A stretch of DNA of 64,000 bases from Nocardia sp. NBC_01329. Its GTDB lineage: Bacteria; Actinomycetota; Actinomycetes; Mycobacteriales; Mycobacteriaceae. Positions 6,973-15,314 of the stretch are shown here, in pieces (position 1 is the stretch's first letter; every line of letters begins with the position of its first letter). A program made the translations under genes and the position numbers. The notes under the pieces are model-generated. The model did not search any database. It was given only the letters and a program-made list of their open reading frames with translations, and was not told the origin of the DNA. The DNA lies in contig NZ_CP108381.1 of the NCBI RefSeq assembly GCF_035956715.1, positions 4,186,001-4,250,000 of the forward strand. The letters are read 5' to 3'.

Positions 6973-8583
6973 TCATCCGAGAACGGTGACCGTGCCCGCA
7001 TCGCCGTCCAGGCGGATGCGCTGGCCGTCACGGATTCGGTAGCTGCCGTTCTCGGTGCCACAGACACAGGGAATTCCGAGTTCGCGGGCCACGATCGGCC
7101 CGTGGCTGAGCAGGCCGCCGTAGTCGGTGACGACTCCGGCGGCGACGAGGAACAGCGATACCCAACTCGGATCGGTCGTCTCGCAGACCAGGATGTCGCC
7201 GTCGTCGAGCTCGGTCGTCGACGGATCGCGGACCACCCGGGCTCGTCCCTCCACCACACCGCCGCTGGCCGCCACACCCGTCACGACGCCCGAGACACCC
7301 AGGGCGGGGGCCTGCGACTCGCCGGCCTTCGTCAGCTGCGGCACACCCGACCACGCCTGCGGCAGCCGGTAATCGCAGCGCTGTTCGTATTGCGCACGGC
7401 GAGCCGCGACCAACGCACGCCGGTCACCGGTGACCCCGGCGCACACTTCGTCGTAGGACAGGTGGAAGACGTCGTCGGCGTGGTCGATCACACCCGCTTC
7501 GACCAGCAGGGCGCCCTGCCGCCGCATGGCGGCCCGGGCGATATCGAAGGTGAGCAGGTATCCGGCCTTGCCCTGCTCGCGCAGGGCGATCCAGCGGGCG
7601 GCCCACCGCACGTACCGGGCCGCGCCGCCGCGCTTGCGCCGGGGCAGCGCAGCCTGGAGTTCGGCCAGGGCACGCTGGCGCGTCTCGATCTGTTCCCGGC
7701 TCCGATTGCGCGGCGCCCGTGGGCTGTCCGCGGCGACGGCGCGGTAGTCGGCGAGCCGGTTGAGTACGGGGGTGGGGTCCTCGCGCCAGGTGATGCCGGA
7801 CAGCTGTCCCTCGTTGGTGCCGTGGTAGCCGTGCCGGTCGGTGAACTCGCGCAGCGTGATCTCGTCATGGGCCAGCGCCCACAGATCGTGCGCGATCTCG
7901 CTCTCGTCCGAGCCGACCCCGGACAGCAGAGCCGGCGCGAGATGGGTCAGGTCGAGCCCGGCCAGCATATCGGTCACCCGGTCGGCGAGCCCCGAGCTGA
8001 CGAACGAGACGAGCATATGTTTGGTCAGCATGCGCTGGAAACGCTGCCGCGCGTCGTCGAGCAGTTCGACGCATCCCGCGTGGTCGAGCGTATCGATACT
8101 GTCCAGGTGGGCGAGTCGCCAGCGGCGCAGATCGGCGAACTCGGCGTCGTGCCGCTTCGGCAGGCGGAGCACCGCCCCGGGCGCTTTCGCGACGATGACG
8201 GGATAGCGCCGGGCGCTGTTCGCATCGACCGTCTCCGGCCGGACATAGCCGAAGAGCTGCTGTTCGACCGCTGTCGCCGAGGTGCCCGGGGTGATGTTCG
8301 CGATCTCCCGGAACTGGTCGATATTGGCCGCGGCCCGCCCGGCGAACACTGTCCAGAACATTTCCTCCGGCTGATCCGAAACACGGACCTGTTTCTTGGT
8401 CAGGACACCCAGATTCCGGAATGCGGTGCGGGTCGCCAATTCCACCGACGCGTTGATGAACGTGAAGCCCAAGGTGGTGAACACACCCGGAAATGCCTCC
8501 GCGACATTGCCGGTGGTCCAGGTGACCGAGGGATCGATTGTCGTGTTGTCGAGCGTTTCCTCGACGATTTCGCGGGTGCTCAT
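6973..8583 (-). CDS. PEP-utilising (phosphohistidine swivel) domain protein, RPH/PEP-synthase C-terminal-like
   Basis: A 536-residue protein. The last 90 residues form the swivelling phosphohistidine domain shared by PEP synthase, PPDK and rifampin phosphotransferase: DILVCETTDPSW, then YGGLLSHGPIVARELGIPCV with candidate phospho-acceptor H494. The N-terminal 400 residues (TTGNVAEAFPGVFTTLGF..., HGYHGTNEGQLS) resemble the substrate-binding middle domain of rifampin-phosphotransferase-like proteins. No ATP-grasp domain is present. The ATG at 8583 overlaps the TGA of the upstream PPDK-like gene (ATGA) and has GGAGAAGG behind it, so the two are translationally coupled. It is the last gene of a four-gene operon and probably works with the PPDK-like protein, which has the ATP-grasp. 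Substrate unknown. Confidence 0.8.
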   Translation of the reverse strand: MSTREIVEETLDNTTIDPSVTWTTGNVAEAFPGVFTTLGFTFINASVELATRTAFRNLGVLTKKQVRVSDQPEEMFWTVFAGRAAANIDQFREIANITPGTSATAVEQQLFGYVRPETVDANSARRYPVIVAKAPGAVLRLPKRHDAEFADLRRWRLAHLDSIDTLDHAGCVELLDDARQRFQRMLTKHMLVSFVSSGLADRVTDMLAGLDLTHLAPALLSGVGSDESEIAHDLWALAHDEITLREFTDRHGYHGTNEGQLSGITWREDPTPVLNRLADYRAVAADSPRAPRNRSREQIETRQRALAELQAALPRRKRGGAARYVRWAARWIALREQGKAGYLLTFDIARAAMRRQGALLVEAGVIDHADDVFHLSYDEVCAGVTGDRRALVAARRAQYEQRCDYRLPQAWSGVPQLTKAGESQAPALGVSGVVTGVAASGGVVEGRARVVRDPSTTELDDGDILVCETTDPSWVSLFLVAAGVVTDYGGLLSHGPIVARELGIPCVCGTENGSYRIRDGQRIRLDGDAGTVTVLG

Positions 8584-10079
8584 CGAACCTTCTCCATCTT
8601 GCGTCGCAGGAGCAGCTCGGGCAGCGAACCCGGTGCGCCGTGGGGGGATTCCGCGCGTGCCCATCGGGTGAGCAGCGCGATATCGGGATCGTCGGCCGGG
8701 GCGCCGGCGACGACGGCGAGCTCGCCGGCATACACCGCACCGGCCGTCGCGTCGACGGTGACCGTCTGTCCGGCCAGCCCCATCAGTGATCCGGTGCCGC
8801 AGCCGACCACGCAGGGTACGGCCATTTCGCGGCAGACCACCGCCGCGTGCGAGGTCGACCCGCCGAGTTCGGTGATCACCGCCGCGGCCACCGACATGGC
8901 CATCACATCGTCGGGGTCGGTGGTCGGCCGAGCCAGGATCACCGCTTCACCCCGGTCCGCGCGTTCTTCGGCTTCGCCGGAATCGGTGACGACGAGGCCG
9001 CCGGCGATACCCGGACTAGCTGGTTTACCGGTTGCCACGGGAGCGGTCGCATCCCGCTCGCCGCGGTCGAGCCGTGGGGACAACAGGGCACGAACCTGCT
9101 CGGGTGCCACCCGGTCGAGCGCTTCACCATGAGTGATCAGGCCGGCCTGTCGCAGCAGCACCGCGTGCCGGATCGCCGCCTCCGGGGTGCGTTTGGCGGT
9201 CCGCGCCTGCAGCAGCCACAGTGTGCCGCTCTCCACCGTGAATTCGATATCCTGCACGTCCCGGGCATCGGCCTCCAGCCGGGCCGCGGCGGCGAGCAAC
9301 TCGGTGTGCACATCCGGCATGGTGGCGGCCAGCTCCGCGAGCGCGAGGGCGTCGGCGCGGCCGGACACCACATCCTCACCCTGGCCACGCGGCAGCCACT
9401 CACCGTATGGTTCGGCACCACCGGAGAGCGGGTTACGGGTGAACAGCACGCCGGTTCCCGAACGGTCGTCGAGATTGCCGAAAACCATCGCCTGCACGGT
9501 GACCGCGGTCCCGGCATCGTGTGACAGGCCCCGGCTCTCGCGATATCCGACAGCGCGCGGTGAATTCCAGGAGCCGAACACCGCGCCGATCGCGCAGCGC
9601 AATTGCTCCCACGGGTCCGCGGCCGGGGGGCAGCCGACCACCTTCTCGAACTGTTCGCGAAACCGGCGATGGGTATCGGCGGCGAATACGGTATCCCCGA
9701 ACTGTTCGGCCAATGCCCGTTCGACCTCGTCGTTCGTCCCCAGGTTGAGAACGGTGTCCATCATCCCGGGCATGCTGGTCGCCGCGCCCGAGCGTACCGA
9801 GACGAGAAGCGGCCGCGGGCCGGCACCGAAACGGCGGCCGGTGACCGCCTCCAGTTCCGCCACGGCGGCGGGCACCGCATCCCACACTTCGGCGGGCAGC
9901 GACTCACCGGAGCCGTGCATACGCCGGCACACCTCGGTGGTGATGACGAATGCCGGTGGAACCGGGATCCCCAGCGCCGACATCCGCTGCAGGCTTAGAG
10001 CTTTACCGCCCAGCAAGTCCGGGCCCGCAGTGGTCGCGGGGCCGAGCGGGAGGACCGAAGGGTGTTCGGCGGCGGTCAC
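8580..10079 (-). CDS. ppdK: Pyruvate, phosphate dikinase-like protein lacking the PEP/pyruvate TIM barrel
   Basis: A 499-residue protein with the N-terminal ATP-grasp of PPDK (LLGGKALSLQRMSALGIPVPPAFVI; then VSVRSGAATSMPGMMDTVLNLG; FTRNPLSGG; FTVESGTLWLLQARTAKRT). A phosphohistidine swivel domain follows: ELGGSTSHAAVVCREMAVPCVVG, catalytic H411. Full PPDK is about 880 residues; the C-terminal TIM barrel that binds pyruvate/PEP is missing. Mycobacteria have the same truncated form (Rv1127c, about 490 residues), so this is a real family, not a broken gene. It could make a phospho-His intermediate from ATP and pass it to a partner. The GTG start overlaps the stop of the winged-helix gene by 4 nt, and its stop overlaps the next start. 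The symbol follows mycobacterial usage. Confidence 0.85.
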   Translation of the reverse strand: MTAAEHPSVLPLGPATTAGPDLLGGKALSLQRMSALGIPVPPAFVITTEVCRRMHGSGESLPAEVWDAVPAAVAELEAVTGRRFGAGPRPLLVSVRSGAATSMPGMMDTVLNLGTNDEVERALAEQFGDTVFAADTHRRFREQFEKVVGCPPAADPWEQLRCAIGAVFGSWNSPRAVGYRESRGLSHDAGTAVTVQAMVFGNLDDRSGTGVLFTRNPLSGGAEPYGEWLPRGQGEDVVSGRADALALAELAATMPDVHTELLAAAARLEADARDVQDIEFTVESGTLWLLQARTAKRTPEAAIRHAVLLRQAGLITHGEALDRVAPEQVRALLSPRLDRGERDATAPVATGKPASPGIAGGLVVTDSGEAEERADRGEAVILARPTTDPDDVMAMSVAAAVITELGGSTSHAAVVCREMAVPCVVGCGTGSLMGLAGQTVTVDATAGAVYAGELAVVAGAPADDPDIALLTRWARAESPHGAPGSLPELLLRRKMEKVR

Positions 10080-10690
10080 TCGGCCCTCCCCGCGCCCTCT
10101 TCTCGAATCCGGGACACACCACCGAGACCGATCAGTTCCTCGTGCAGTTCGAACCAGACGGTGTGATAGCTGTCGACGAGCGGCCCCGCCAGCCAGGTCG
10201 GATCGCCGGAACGGATCTTCTCCAGTGCCGCGGCGAACCGGTCCGGGTATCGCGCCAGGCGCGGCGCGAGCTCGACGAAGCCCGCGAGCAGCGGTGCGAA
10301 CCGCTCGTGCAGTTCACCCAGCCGCGCCACGATTCGCGCGTCGTATTCGGCGTCGGTGTGGTCGTTCGGGCGCTCACCGTCGATCAGCTGCCAATCGGTG
10401 ACCAGCTGTTTGAAGTCGTTGTTCACGTCACCGAAGCCGCGGTACCGCTGACGCAGCAGCGCCTGGTCGACGGTGGCCCGCTCGACCGTCAGCAGTTCGT
10501 CGAGTCGCGTCCGGCCCGCGGCGGTGAGTTTGATCCGGACACCCACGCGCTGGAGCTCCCCGGCCGCGAGCAGTGGTTCCAGCACGGTGGAAAGGTCGGC
10601 TTCGGTGAGCCCGGCCGCGGCGGCGAGATCGGCTTCGGTGGGACGACCCTTGAATCGCGCAGCCTGAAGGACGCGCAGTACATGTGGCAT
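10076..10690 (-). CDS. Winged-helix domain protein of the PPDK-like operon
   Basis: A 204-residue protein. Residues 1-75 read as a winged helix-turn-helix: VLRVLQAARFKGRPTEADLAAAAGLTEADLSTVLEPLLAAGELQRVGVRIKLTAAGRTRLDELL. The second half is a helical domain (RQRYRGFGDVNNDFKQLVTDWQ, FAPLLAGFVELAPRLARYPDRFAAALEKI, TWLAGPLVDSYHTVWFELHEELI) with no family that I can name. It lies 30 bp behind the AttH-like gene and overlaps the PPDK-like gene by 4 nt, so it belongs to the operon. It may be a local regulator or a non-DNA-binding subunit. The start is ATG at 10690, with a GAGAGAAAG purine run about 11 nt upstream. Confidence 0.7.
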   Translation of the reverse strand: MPHVLRVLQAARFKGRPTEADLAAAAGLTEADLSTVLEPLLAAGELQRVGVRIKLTAAGRTRLDELLTVERATVDQALLRQRYRGFGDVNNDFKQLVTDWQLIDGERPNDHTDAEYDARIVARLGELHERFAPLLAGFVELAPRLARYPDRFAAALEKIRSGDPTWLAGPLVDSYHTVWFELHEELIGLGGVSRIREEGAGRAE

Positions 10691-10720
10691 GGCGTAGCCG
10701 CTTTCTCTCGTCGCCGCCGG

Positions 10721-11617
10721 TCAGGCGACCCGGTGCAGGATCGCCTGTTGGAAAAGGCCCTCGCCACCTCTGCCGTCGGTATCGAACGACAGGAAGTCGT
10801 CGTAGACCCCCAATGCCGGTCCGTCGGTCTCGGCCGGCCCCGCCGGCACCCGGAAGCCACCGAGCCGCGCACCCAACGACACCAGCCTGGTCGTGCTGTC
10901 TTCGAGCTCGAGCCGGGCCCAGCGGAATTGGGCGGCCGCGTCACGCGCGAAGGTGATGGCGGTGATCGCCGTCGAACCGGTGCTGTCGATGACGAAACCG
11001 TCCGGGGTCAGCGAGTCGTCGGCACCGCGGAACTTCATCGCCGTGACGAAAGCCGAATCGTCCACCACGAACAGGGCGGCGAACTCGACCCATTGCGACG
11101 TTTCGTCCCGGAACCCCCAGGTGCGGTCACGTATACCGTGCCCGGCGGTGGCCACCGTCGTCCCGTCCACTGTCACACTCCCCGCGACGGTGCACGCCTG
11201 CTGGAAATGCTGCAGTGGCGCGGCGGTACCCAGCGCGGGAATGGCGTTCTTCACGCCGTAATCGGCGGAGACGAACAGCGGCGCGTTGACGAGTTCGGCC
11301 CGGACGAGCGGGTGCTCGACCCGCACCCGGCCGTCCAGCCCGAAATGAATACTGTCACCGCTGAAGGTCCCCGCCTCCAGGGTTTCGACCACTTCGGCCA
11401 CCCGGCCCGCCACGGACACACTGAACCGGGCGCGGCGGGTATCGGGTGCGTTCGGCGACGTCGAGACGTGCACCGTACCGAATACCTCTGCGGCGGCATC
11501 CCAGAACGAGAGATAGGCATTGTCCTTCCACACCGGATCATCGGCGCCGGCGGCGTCGGCATGAACCGGCTCGGACAGCTTGCCCCAACTCTGCTCGGTC
11601 GGGGTGGCGGTGGTCAT
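10721..11617 (-). CDS. Hypothetical AttH/CrtC-like beta-barrel protein
   Basis: A 298-residue protein rich in short beta strands and with no signal peptide. The GHGIRDRTWGFRDE segment (about residue 165) resembles the G-x-RDxSWGxRD signature of AttH/CrtC-like lipocalin-type barrels (hydroxyneurosporene-synthase-like, DUF7064-type). It is followed by QWVEFAALFVVDDSAFVTAMKF and a strand-rich C-terminus. Such proteins bind or hydrate hydrophobic ligands; the function here is unknown. The ATG start at 11617 has AGAAGGGA at good spacing; upstream in-frame starts do not. It is the first gene of the operon with the winged-helix, PPDK-like and PEP-utilising proteins, which suggests a hydrophobic substrate for that system. 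That link is an inference. Confidence 0.6.
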   Translation of the reverse strand: MTTATPTEQSWGKLSEPVHADAAGADDPVWKDNAYLSFWDAAAEVFGTVHVSTSPNAPDTRRARFSVSVAGRVAEVVETLEAGTFSGDSIHFGLDGRVRVEHPLVRAELVNAPLFVSADYGVKNAIPALGTAAPLQHFQQACTVAGSVTVDGTTVATAGHGIRDRTWGFRDETSQWVEFAALFVVDDSAFVTAMKFRGADDSLTPDGFVIDSTGSTAITAITFARDAAAQFRWARLELEDSTTRLVSLGARLGGFRVPAGPAETDGPALGVYDDFLSFDTDGRGGEGLFQQAILHRVA

Positions 11618-12214
11618 CGAGTGTCCCTTCTGTTCAGGATGGGCGGGGAGATACGGATTCGGTCGGAAGCCGCGCCGGCCGGTCGGGCGGCGATACCCTC
11701 CTGCCCTGTTCACACGCGGAAACTCTCGCTCCGACCCGCACAGTGTGTTGCCGCGCGGCGGCAGGCACCGGAACCGGCGGCTCGAGCGCAAGGGGTACCG
11801 GGCAGCCGTTCCCGGTATGGGCGGTACCGTCGCGTACCTCGACGCCCATGACTGTACCTCCGGTTGCCGGCGCAGTAAGCGGGTGCGCGGACGTGAACAG
11901 TGAACAATGCACAGGGACCGTGATCGCGATGGCCGGTTATACCGGCGCCAGGGTCACTGTGAGATGTGAGGCTATACGAAATGACGCTACTGTCAATTTG
12001 TCCCGGCCACCGCGAGCGTCAAACCCTCTCGGCAGGAAGGGAATAGCGGTCGCGGCCGTCCTGTCACGGCTCCGAGAATCGCGATCCTCGCACCGGCCGC
12101 TCCGCCGCCCGCGGCCGATCGATCGGTTCCACCGTGCACTACCGGTGGTGCGCACCGGCTCGTTTGACGACGGTCGCGACATCAGGTGACACTCGGCCGT
12201 CGAAAGGATGACTC
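11618..12214. other. Divergent intergenic region, no gene seen
   Basis: About 600 bp between the AttH-like operon (leftward) and the transporter gene (rightward). Open frames here show no domain and no good ribosome binding site. It must carry the promoters of both units. The segment around 11960-12000 is AT-rich relative to its surroundings, and a perfect palindrome lies at 11932-11946. Confidence 0.55.
11932..11946. promoter_or_regulatory. Palindrome GCCGGT-TAT-ACCGGC
   Basis: A perfect 6+3+6 inverted repeat in the middle of the divergent region. It may be an operator for the leftward operon or the rightward transporter gene; a chance palindrome in GC-rich DNA cannot be ruled out. Confidence 0.35.
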
Positions 12215-13093
12215 ATGGGTTCGATGCTTTTCGCGATCGCCCTACCGTTGGCACTCGGAATCGTCATGTTCGGTCTGGGCCTGACCCTCACCGTCGACGA
12301 TTTCGCCCGGGTGGCCCGGTTTCCCGAGGCGGCGCTGATCGCATTGGTGTGCCAGCTCGTGGTCCTGCCCGCACTCTGCTTCGGGTTGGTGCGGTTGTTC
12401 GGGCTCGACGGCGCCCTCGCGGTGGGCATGATGCTGCTGGCCGCCTCCCCCGGCGGGACCTCGGCGAACCTGTTCAGCCATATCGCCGGCGGCAATGTGG
12501 CGCTGAACATCACGCTCACCGCAGTCAACTCGGTGCTGGCGGTGTTCACCCTGCCGATTGTGGTGGGCCTGTCGTACTCGGTATTCCTCGGCGACGGCGC
12601 GGGTATCGGGTTACAACCCGCCAAGTTCCTCCAGGTGTTCGCACTGGTCCTGGTACCGGTGGTGGCCGGAATGACGGTGCGGCGGCTGTTCGCCGGCTGG
12701 GCGCTGCGAATGCACACAACGGTCAAGATCGCCGCCGGGGTAGTGCTGGCACTCGTCGTGATCGCGGCACTGGTCTCGGAGTTCGACGCGTTCACCGGTC
12801 ATGTCGGGCAGCTGGGTGCGATCGCCCTACTGCTGTGCGTGTGCAGCTTGACCATCGGCTACACGGTGCCGCGCGCGTTCGGGGTGGAACGCGCGGACGC
12901 GATCGCCGCGGGTATGGAGATCGGGGTCCACAATGCGGCGCTGGCCATCACGGTCGCGGTATCGGTACTGGGCAACGAGACCATGGCCGTACCCGGCGCC
13001 GTATACGGGTTCCTCATGAACATCCCCGCCGCCGTCGCCACCTTCCTGTTCGCCCGCTCCCGGCGCCGCGAACCCACCCCGGCCTCGACGTGA
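12215..13093 (+). CDS. Bile acid:sodium symporter (BASS/SBF) family transporter
   Basis: A 292-residue integral membrane protein with eight or nine hydrophobic segments spread along its length, starting immediately at the N-terminus (SMLFAIALPLALGIVMFGLGLTL). Family markers are the SPGGTSANLFSHIAGGNVALNITLTAVNSVLAVFTLPI stretch at about residues 90-125 and MEIGVHNAALAITVAV near residue 245. Members import organic anions such as bile acids, pantoate or keto acids, mostly with sodium. The substrate here is not known. The ATG at 12215 sits 9 nt after AAAGGA. It is transcribed alone and converges on the MarR gene with only 12 bp between the stops. Confidence 0.92.
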   Translation: MGSMLFAIALPLALGIVMFGLGLTLTVDDFARVARFPEAALIALVCQLVVLPALCFGLVRLFGLDGALAVGMMLLAASPGGTSANLFSHIAGGNVALNITLTAVNSVLAVFTLPIVVGLSYSVFLGDGAGIGLQPAKFLQVFALVLVPVVAGMTVRRLFAGWALRMHTTVKIAAGVVLALVVIAALVSEFDAFTGHVGQLGAIALLLCVCSLTIGYTVPRAFGVERADAIAAGMEIGVHNAALAITVAVSVLGNETMAVPGAVYGFLMNIPAAVATFLFARSRRREPTPAST

Positions 13094-13105
13094 CTTCTCC
13101 GGCCC

Positions 13106-13588
13106 TCACTTCCGGCCGGGGCCGTCCGGCGGGGAATCCCCGCCTTTCGCGGGGAGCGGCAACGAGCCGACGGCCAGGTCCAGCGCGTCGAGCAGCTCGG
13201 CGAACCGCGCCCGGCCCTCGTCGCCGAGAGCTTCCAGGACGACGCCGTTGACGACGCCATAGGTCTCCTGGGCCCGCCCGACCGTCTCGACTCCGCGCCC
13301 GGTGAGAAACAGGGCCACCGCTCGCGAATCCTGGTCGCTGACCCGCCGCTCGACCAGGCCGGCACTGAGCAGCCGCCCCACCGCGGCGACCACCGCGGAC
13401 TCACCGAGCCGCAGCCGCCGGGCGATATCGCGCTGTGAGCAGCCCGGATCATCCGCGATCACGGCCAGGATCCCGGCTTGGGCCGTGGTGACCCCGGCAC
13501 TGTCGATCAGCAAGCGGTCGGATTTCTTGCGCAGCGAATGGGACACCTGCTGGATCCGGCCGATCAATCGGTACGGGTCCCTTGCCAT
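13106..13588 (-). CDS. MarR-family transcriptional regulator
   Basis: A 160-residue winged-helix regulator. The HTH spans VTTAQAGILAVIADDPGCSQRDIARRLRLGESAVVAAVGRLLSAGLVERRVSDQDSRAVALFLTGRG, with the recognition helix in GESAVVAAVGRLLSAG and the wing DQDSRAVALFLT. Flanking helices provide the dimer interface. The ATG at 13588 is preferred because AGAGG precedes it by 8 nt; a GTG three codons earlier is the alternative. It is divergent from the amidohydrolase gene across a 54-bp gap that contains a palindromic ATACTT/AAGTAT operator. This is the classic layout for autorepression plus control of the neighbour in response to a small ligand. Confidence 0.93.
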   Translation of the reverse strand: MARDPYRLIGRIQQVSHSLRKKSDRLLIDSAGVTTAQAGILAVIADDPGCSQRDIARRLRLGESAVVAAVGRLLSAGLVERRVSDQDSRAVALFLTGRGVETVGRAQETYGVVNGVVLEALGDEGRARFAELLDALDLAVGSLPLPAKGGDSPPDGPGRK

Positions 13589-13603
13589 CCGGCCCACCTC
13601 TCA

Positions 13604-13623
13604 ATACTTTGATAGTGAAGTAT
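13604..13623. promoter_or_regulatory. Palindromic MarR-type operator ATACTT-N8-AAGTAT
   Basis: A 20-bp element with perfect 6-bp outer arms, strikingly AT-rich for the genome, centred between the divergent MarR and amidohydrolase starts. Its size and position match known MarR operators. Both promoters probably overlap it. Confidence 0.65.
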
Positions 13624-13642
13624 ATCGGGAGAGGAGTCACCC

Positions 13643-14479
13643 ATGGGAGCGATCGACGTATGGGCCCAGCAGGTCGGCCCACGGATGGCCCGCGAACCCT
13701 GGCTGGCCACCCTGCTGCGCTGGACCGGAAAGAACTCCGCCGATATGGTCCCCGGCATCGACCACACCCTGGCCCGGATGGACGCCGCGGGAGTGGATCT
13801 GGCGCTGCTTTCGGCCTGGTACGGCCCCGGCGGACCGCTGATCACCAACGACGAGGTACGGGCCGCGGTCGACCACGCACCCACCAGATTCCGCGGCCTG
13901 CTCGGCGTCGACCTCCGCGACCCGGTGGGCGCCGCGCGGACGATACGCGAACTGGCCGGTGACACCTTCGTGGGTGTCCGGGTCGTGCCCTGGCTGTGGG
14001 AGCTACCACCGGATCACCGGCTCTACTATCCGGTCTACACCGCCTGTGTCGAAGCGGGTGTCCCGCTGTGCACCCAGATCGGGCACACCGGACCGCTGAA
14101 GTCCTCGGAAACCGGCCGCCCCATCCCATACCTCGAACGCGTTCTGCTGGATTTTCCCGATCTGGTGGTCGTCGGCGGTCACGTGGGGTTTCCGTGGCTG
14201 GACGAAGTCGTCACACTCACCGTCGAATTCCCGAACTTCCATGTCGACTCCTCCGCATACGCGCTCGATCGCCTGCCCCCGGCGTTCCTCGACTACGCCC
14301 GGACCCTGGGACGCCGCCGCGTCATGTTCGGCACGAACTGGCCCATGATCGATCCGGTCCGCGCGCTGCGCGATCTGGAGAGTCTGGAGTTCGACGACGA
14401 TCTACGCGCCGACTTCCTCGCGGGCACCGCACGACGGGTGTTCCGCCTCCCCGATCCCGTCGCCGCAGAAGTTCCGTGA
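13643..14479 (+). CDS. Amidohydrolase-2 family protein with altered metal site
   Basis: A 278-residue TIM-barrel protein of the ACMSD/amidohydrolase-2 family. Recognisable segments are FRGLLGVDLRDPVGAARTIREL, FVGVRVVPWLWELPPDH, CTQIGHTG (H148), VVVGGHVGFPW (H180) and RRVMFGTNWPMID (N232). In metal-dependent members the N-terminal strand carries HxH and the last strand an Asp in FGTD; here these read IDVWAQ and FGTN. The first His pair is therefore absent, and the enzyme may be metal-poor or use another mechanism, as some decarboxylase or hydratase relatives do. GGGAGAGGAG precedes the ATG at good spacing. It is probably controlled by the divergent MarR protein, so its substrate may be an aromatic or lactone inducer. 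Confidence 0.82.
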   Translation: MGAIDVWAQQVGPRMAREPWLATLLRWTGKNSADMVPGIDHTLARMDAAGVDLALLSAWYGPGGPLITNDEVRAAVDHAPTRFRGLLGVDLRDPVGAARTIRELAGDTFVGVRVVPWLWELPPDHRLYYPVYTACVEAGVPLCTQIGHTGPLKSSETGRPIPYLERVLLDFPDLVVVGGHVGFPWLDEVVTLTVEFPNFHVDSSAYALDRLPPAFLDYARTLGRRRVMFGTNWPMIDPVRALRDLESLEFDDDLRADFLAGTARRVFRLPDPVAAEVP

Positions 14480-14518
14480 CCACAGCGGACGCTCCGAGAA
14501 GCTTCTCAGACCGGCCGA

Positions 14519-15310
14519 CTACAAACGGAGAACCGCGATTGTCTTGTCATCGTGACGCTTCGCCCGGGGCAGGATCCGGCCGGCCGGATCGGTTTCGGCC
14601 TCCCATTCCCGGCACCGGGAGAGGAGAGCACGAAGACCGACGGTAGATCGACCCGCGACCTCGGGCCACTGGACACCCAACGCCTCGAGAGTGTCGTACG
14701 CACCGTCGGTGGCAACGACTACCCATGCGACCGATTCACAGGGGTATGTCGCCGAGATCGCATGCTCGGCAGCCGCCGGGTCGGCTTCCGCAATCCAGTA
14801 GCCGCCGATTCGGTTACGTTGCACTCGCTGTCGGCGCTGTAATTCACCCACCAGGCCACGGTGGATATCGTCATATCCCGAACCTTCGGCCAACCGCTTC
14901 CGGTATTCAGAGCTCTCGGGGATGTCGAGGGCATTCAATCGGTTGTCAGTGATGACGTCATGACGCCCATCCGCGAAGCCGACAACTACGGTCGTGTCCC
15001 CGAGGACCAGCACTTCGACGGTCTTCGGCCGTACCTGCACGATCGCCACAGCGCTCGATGGCGACGAATTCGGTCGCAGGTCCAGAACTTCGACAGTGGA
15101 CCGGATCGCACCGGACAGGATTTCGGGGAGAGCGTCGGCTCTGCCGAGACTGGTGACGAGCTGCGATCCCAAGATGTCCACGTATCGTCCTGCGGGAGGC
15201 GTACCGGGTTCGTGAGAGCTTGCGCCGTCGAGAACTACGACCCCGGAATCGGATGCCAGGGCACGGTCCTCGCCGGCGCTCTCGGGCAGTTCGGCTATCG
15301 CGAGCTCCAT
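14519..15310 (-). CDS. PP2C-like serine/threonine protein phosphatase
   Basis: A 263-residue cytosolic protein carrying the spaced acidic motifs of PPM/PP2C phosphatases: VVVLDGASS (metal Asp28), SSAVAIV, VLVLGDTTVVV (Gly-Asp), WVVVATDGAYD (Asp-Gly) and C-terminal RHDDKTIAVL (Asp-Asp). It is shorter than eukaryotic PP2C but normal for compact bacterial forms. GGGAGTGAG precedes the ATG at 15310, and only 4 nt separate this start from the stop of the upstream HTH gene, so the two are translationally coupled. The phosphatase probably acts on the HTH protein or shares its pathway. No partner kinase is in the window. Confidence 0.78.
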   Translation of the reverse strand: MELAIAELPESAGEDRALASDSGVVVLDGASSHEPGTPPAGRYVDILGSQLVTSLGRADALPEILSGAIRSTVEVLDLRPNSSPSSAVAIVQVRPKTVEVLVLGDTTVVVGFADGRHDVITDNRLNALDIPESSEYRKRLAEGSGYDDIHRGLVGELQRRQRVQRNRIGGYWIAEADPAAAEHAISATYPCESVAWVVVATDGAYDTLEALGVQWPEVAGRSTVGLRALLSRCREWEAETDPAGRILPRAKRHDDKTIAVLRL

Positions 15311-15314
15311 CGGC

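Noticed and set aside
8580..10079. Truncated PPDK as a pseudogene
   Set aside because: Length and end match the mycobacterial short form, and both ends overlap neighbouring genes in coupled fashion.
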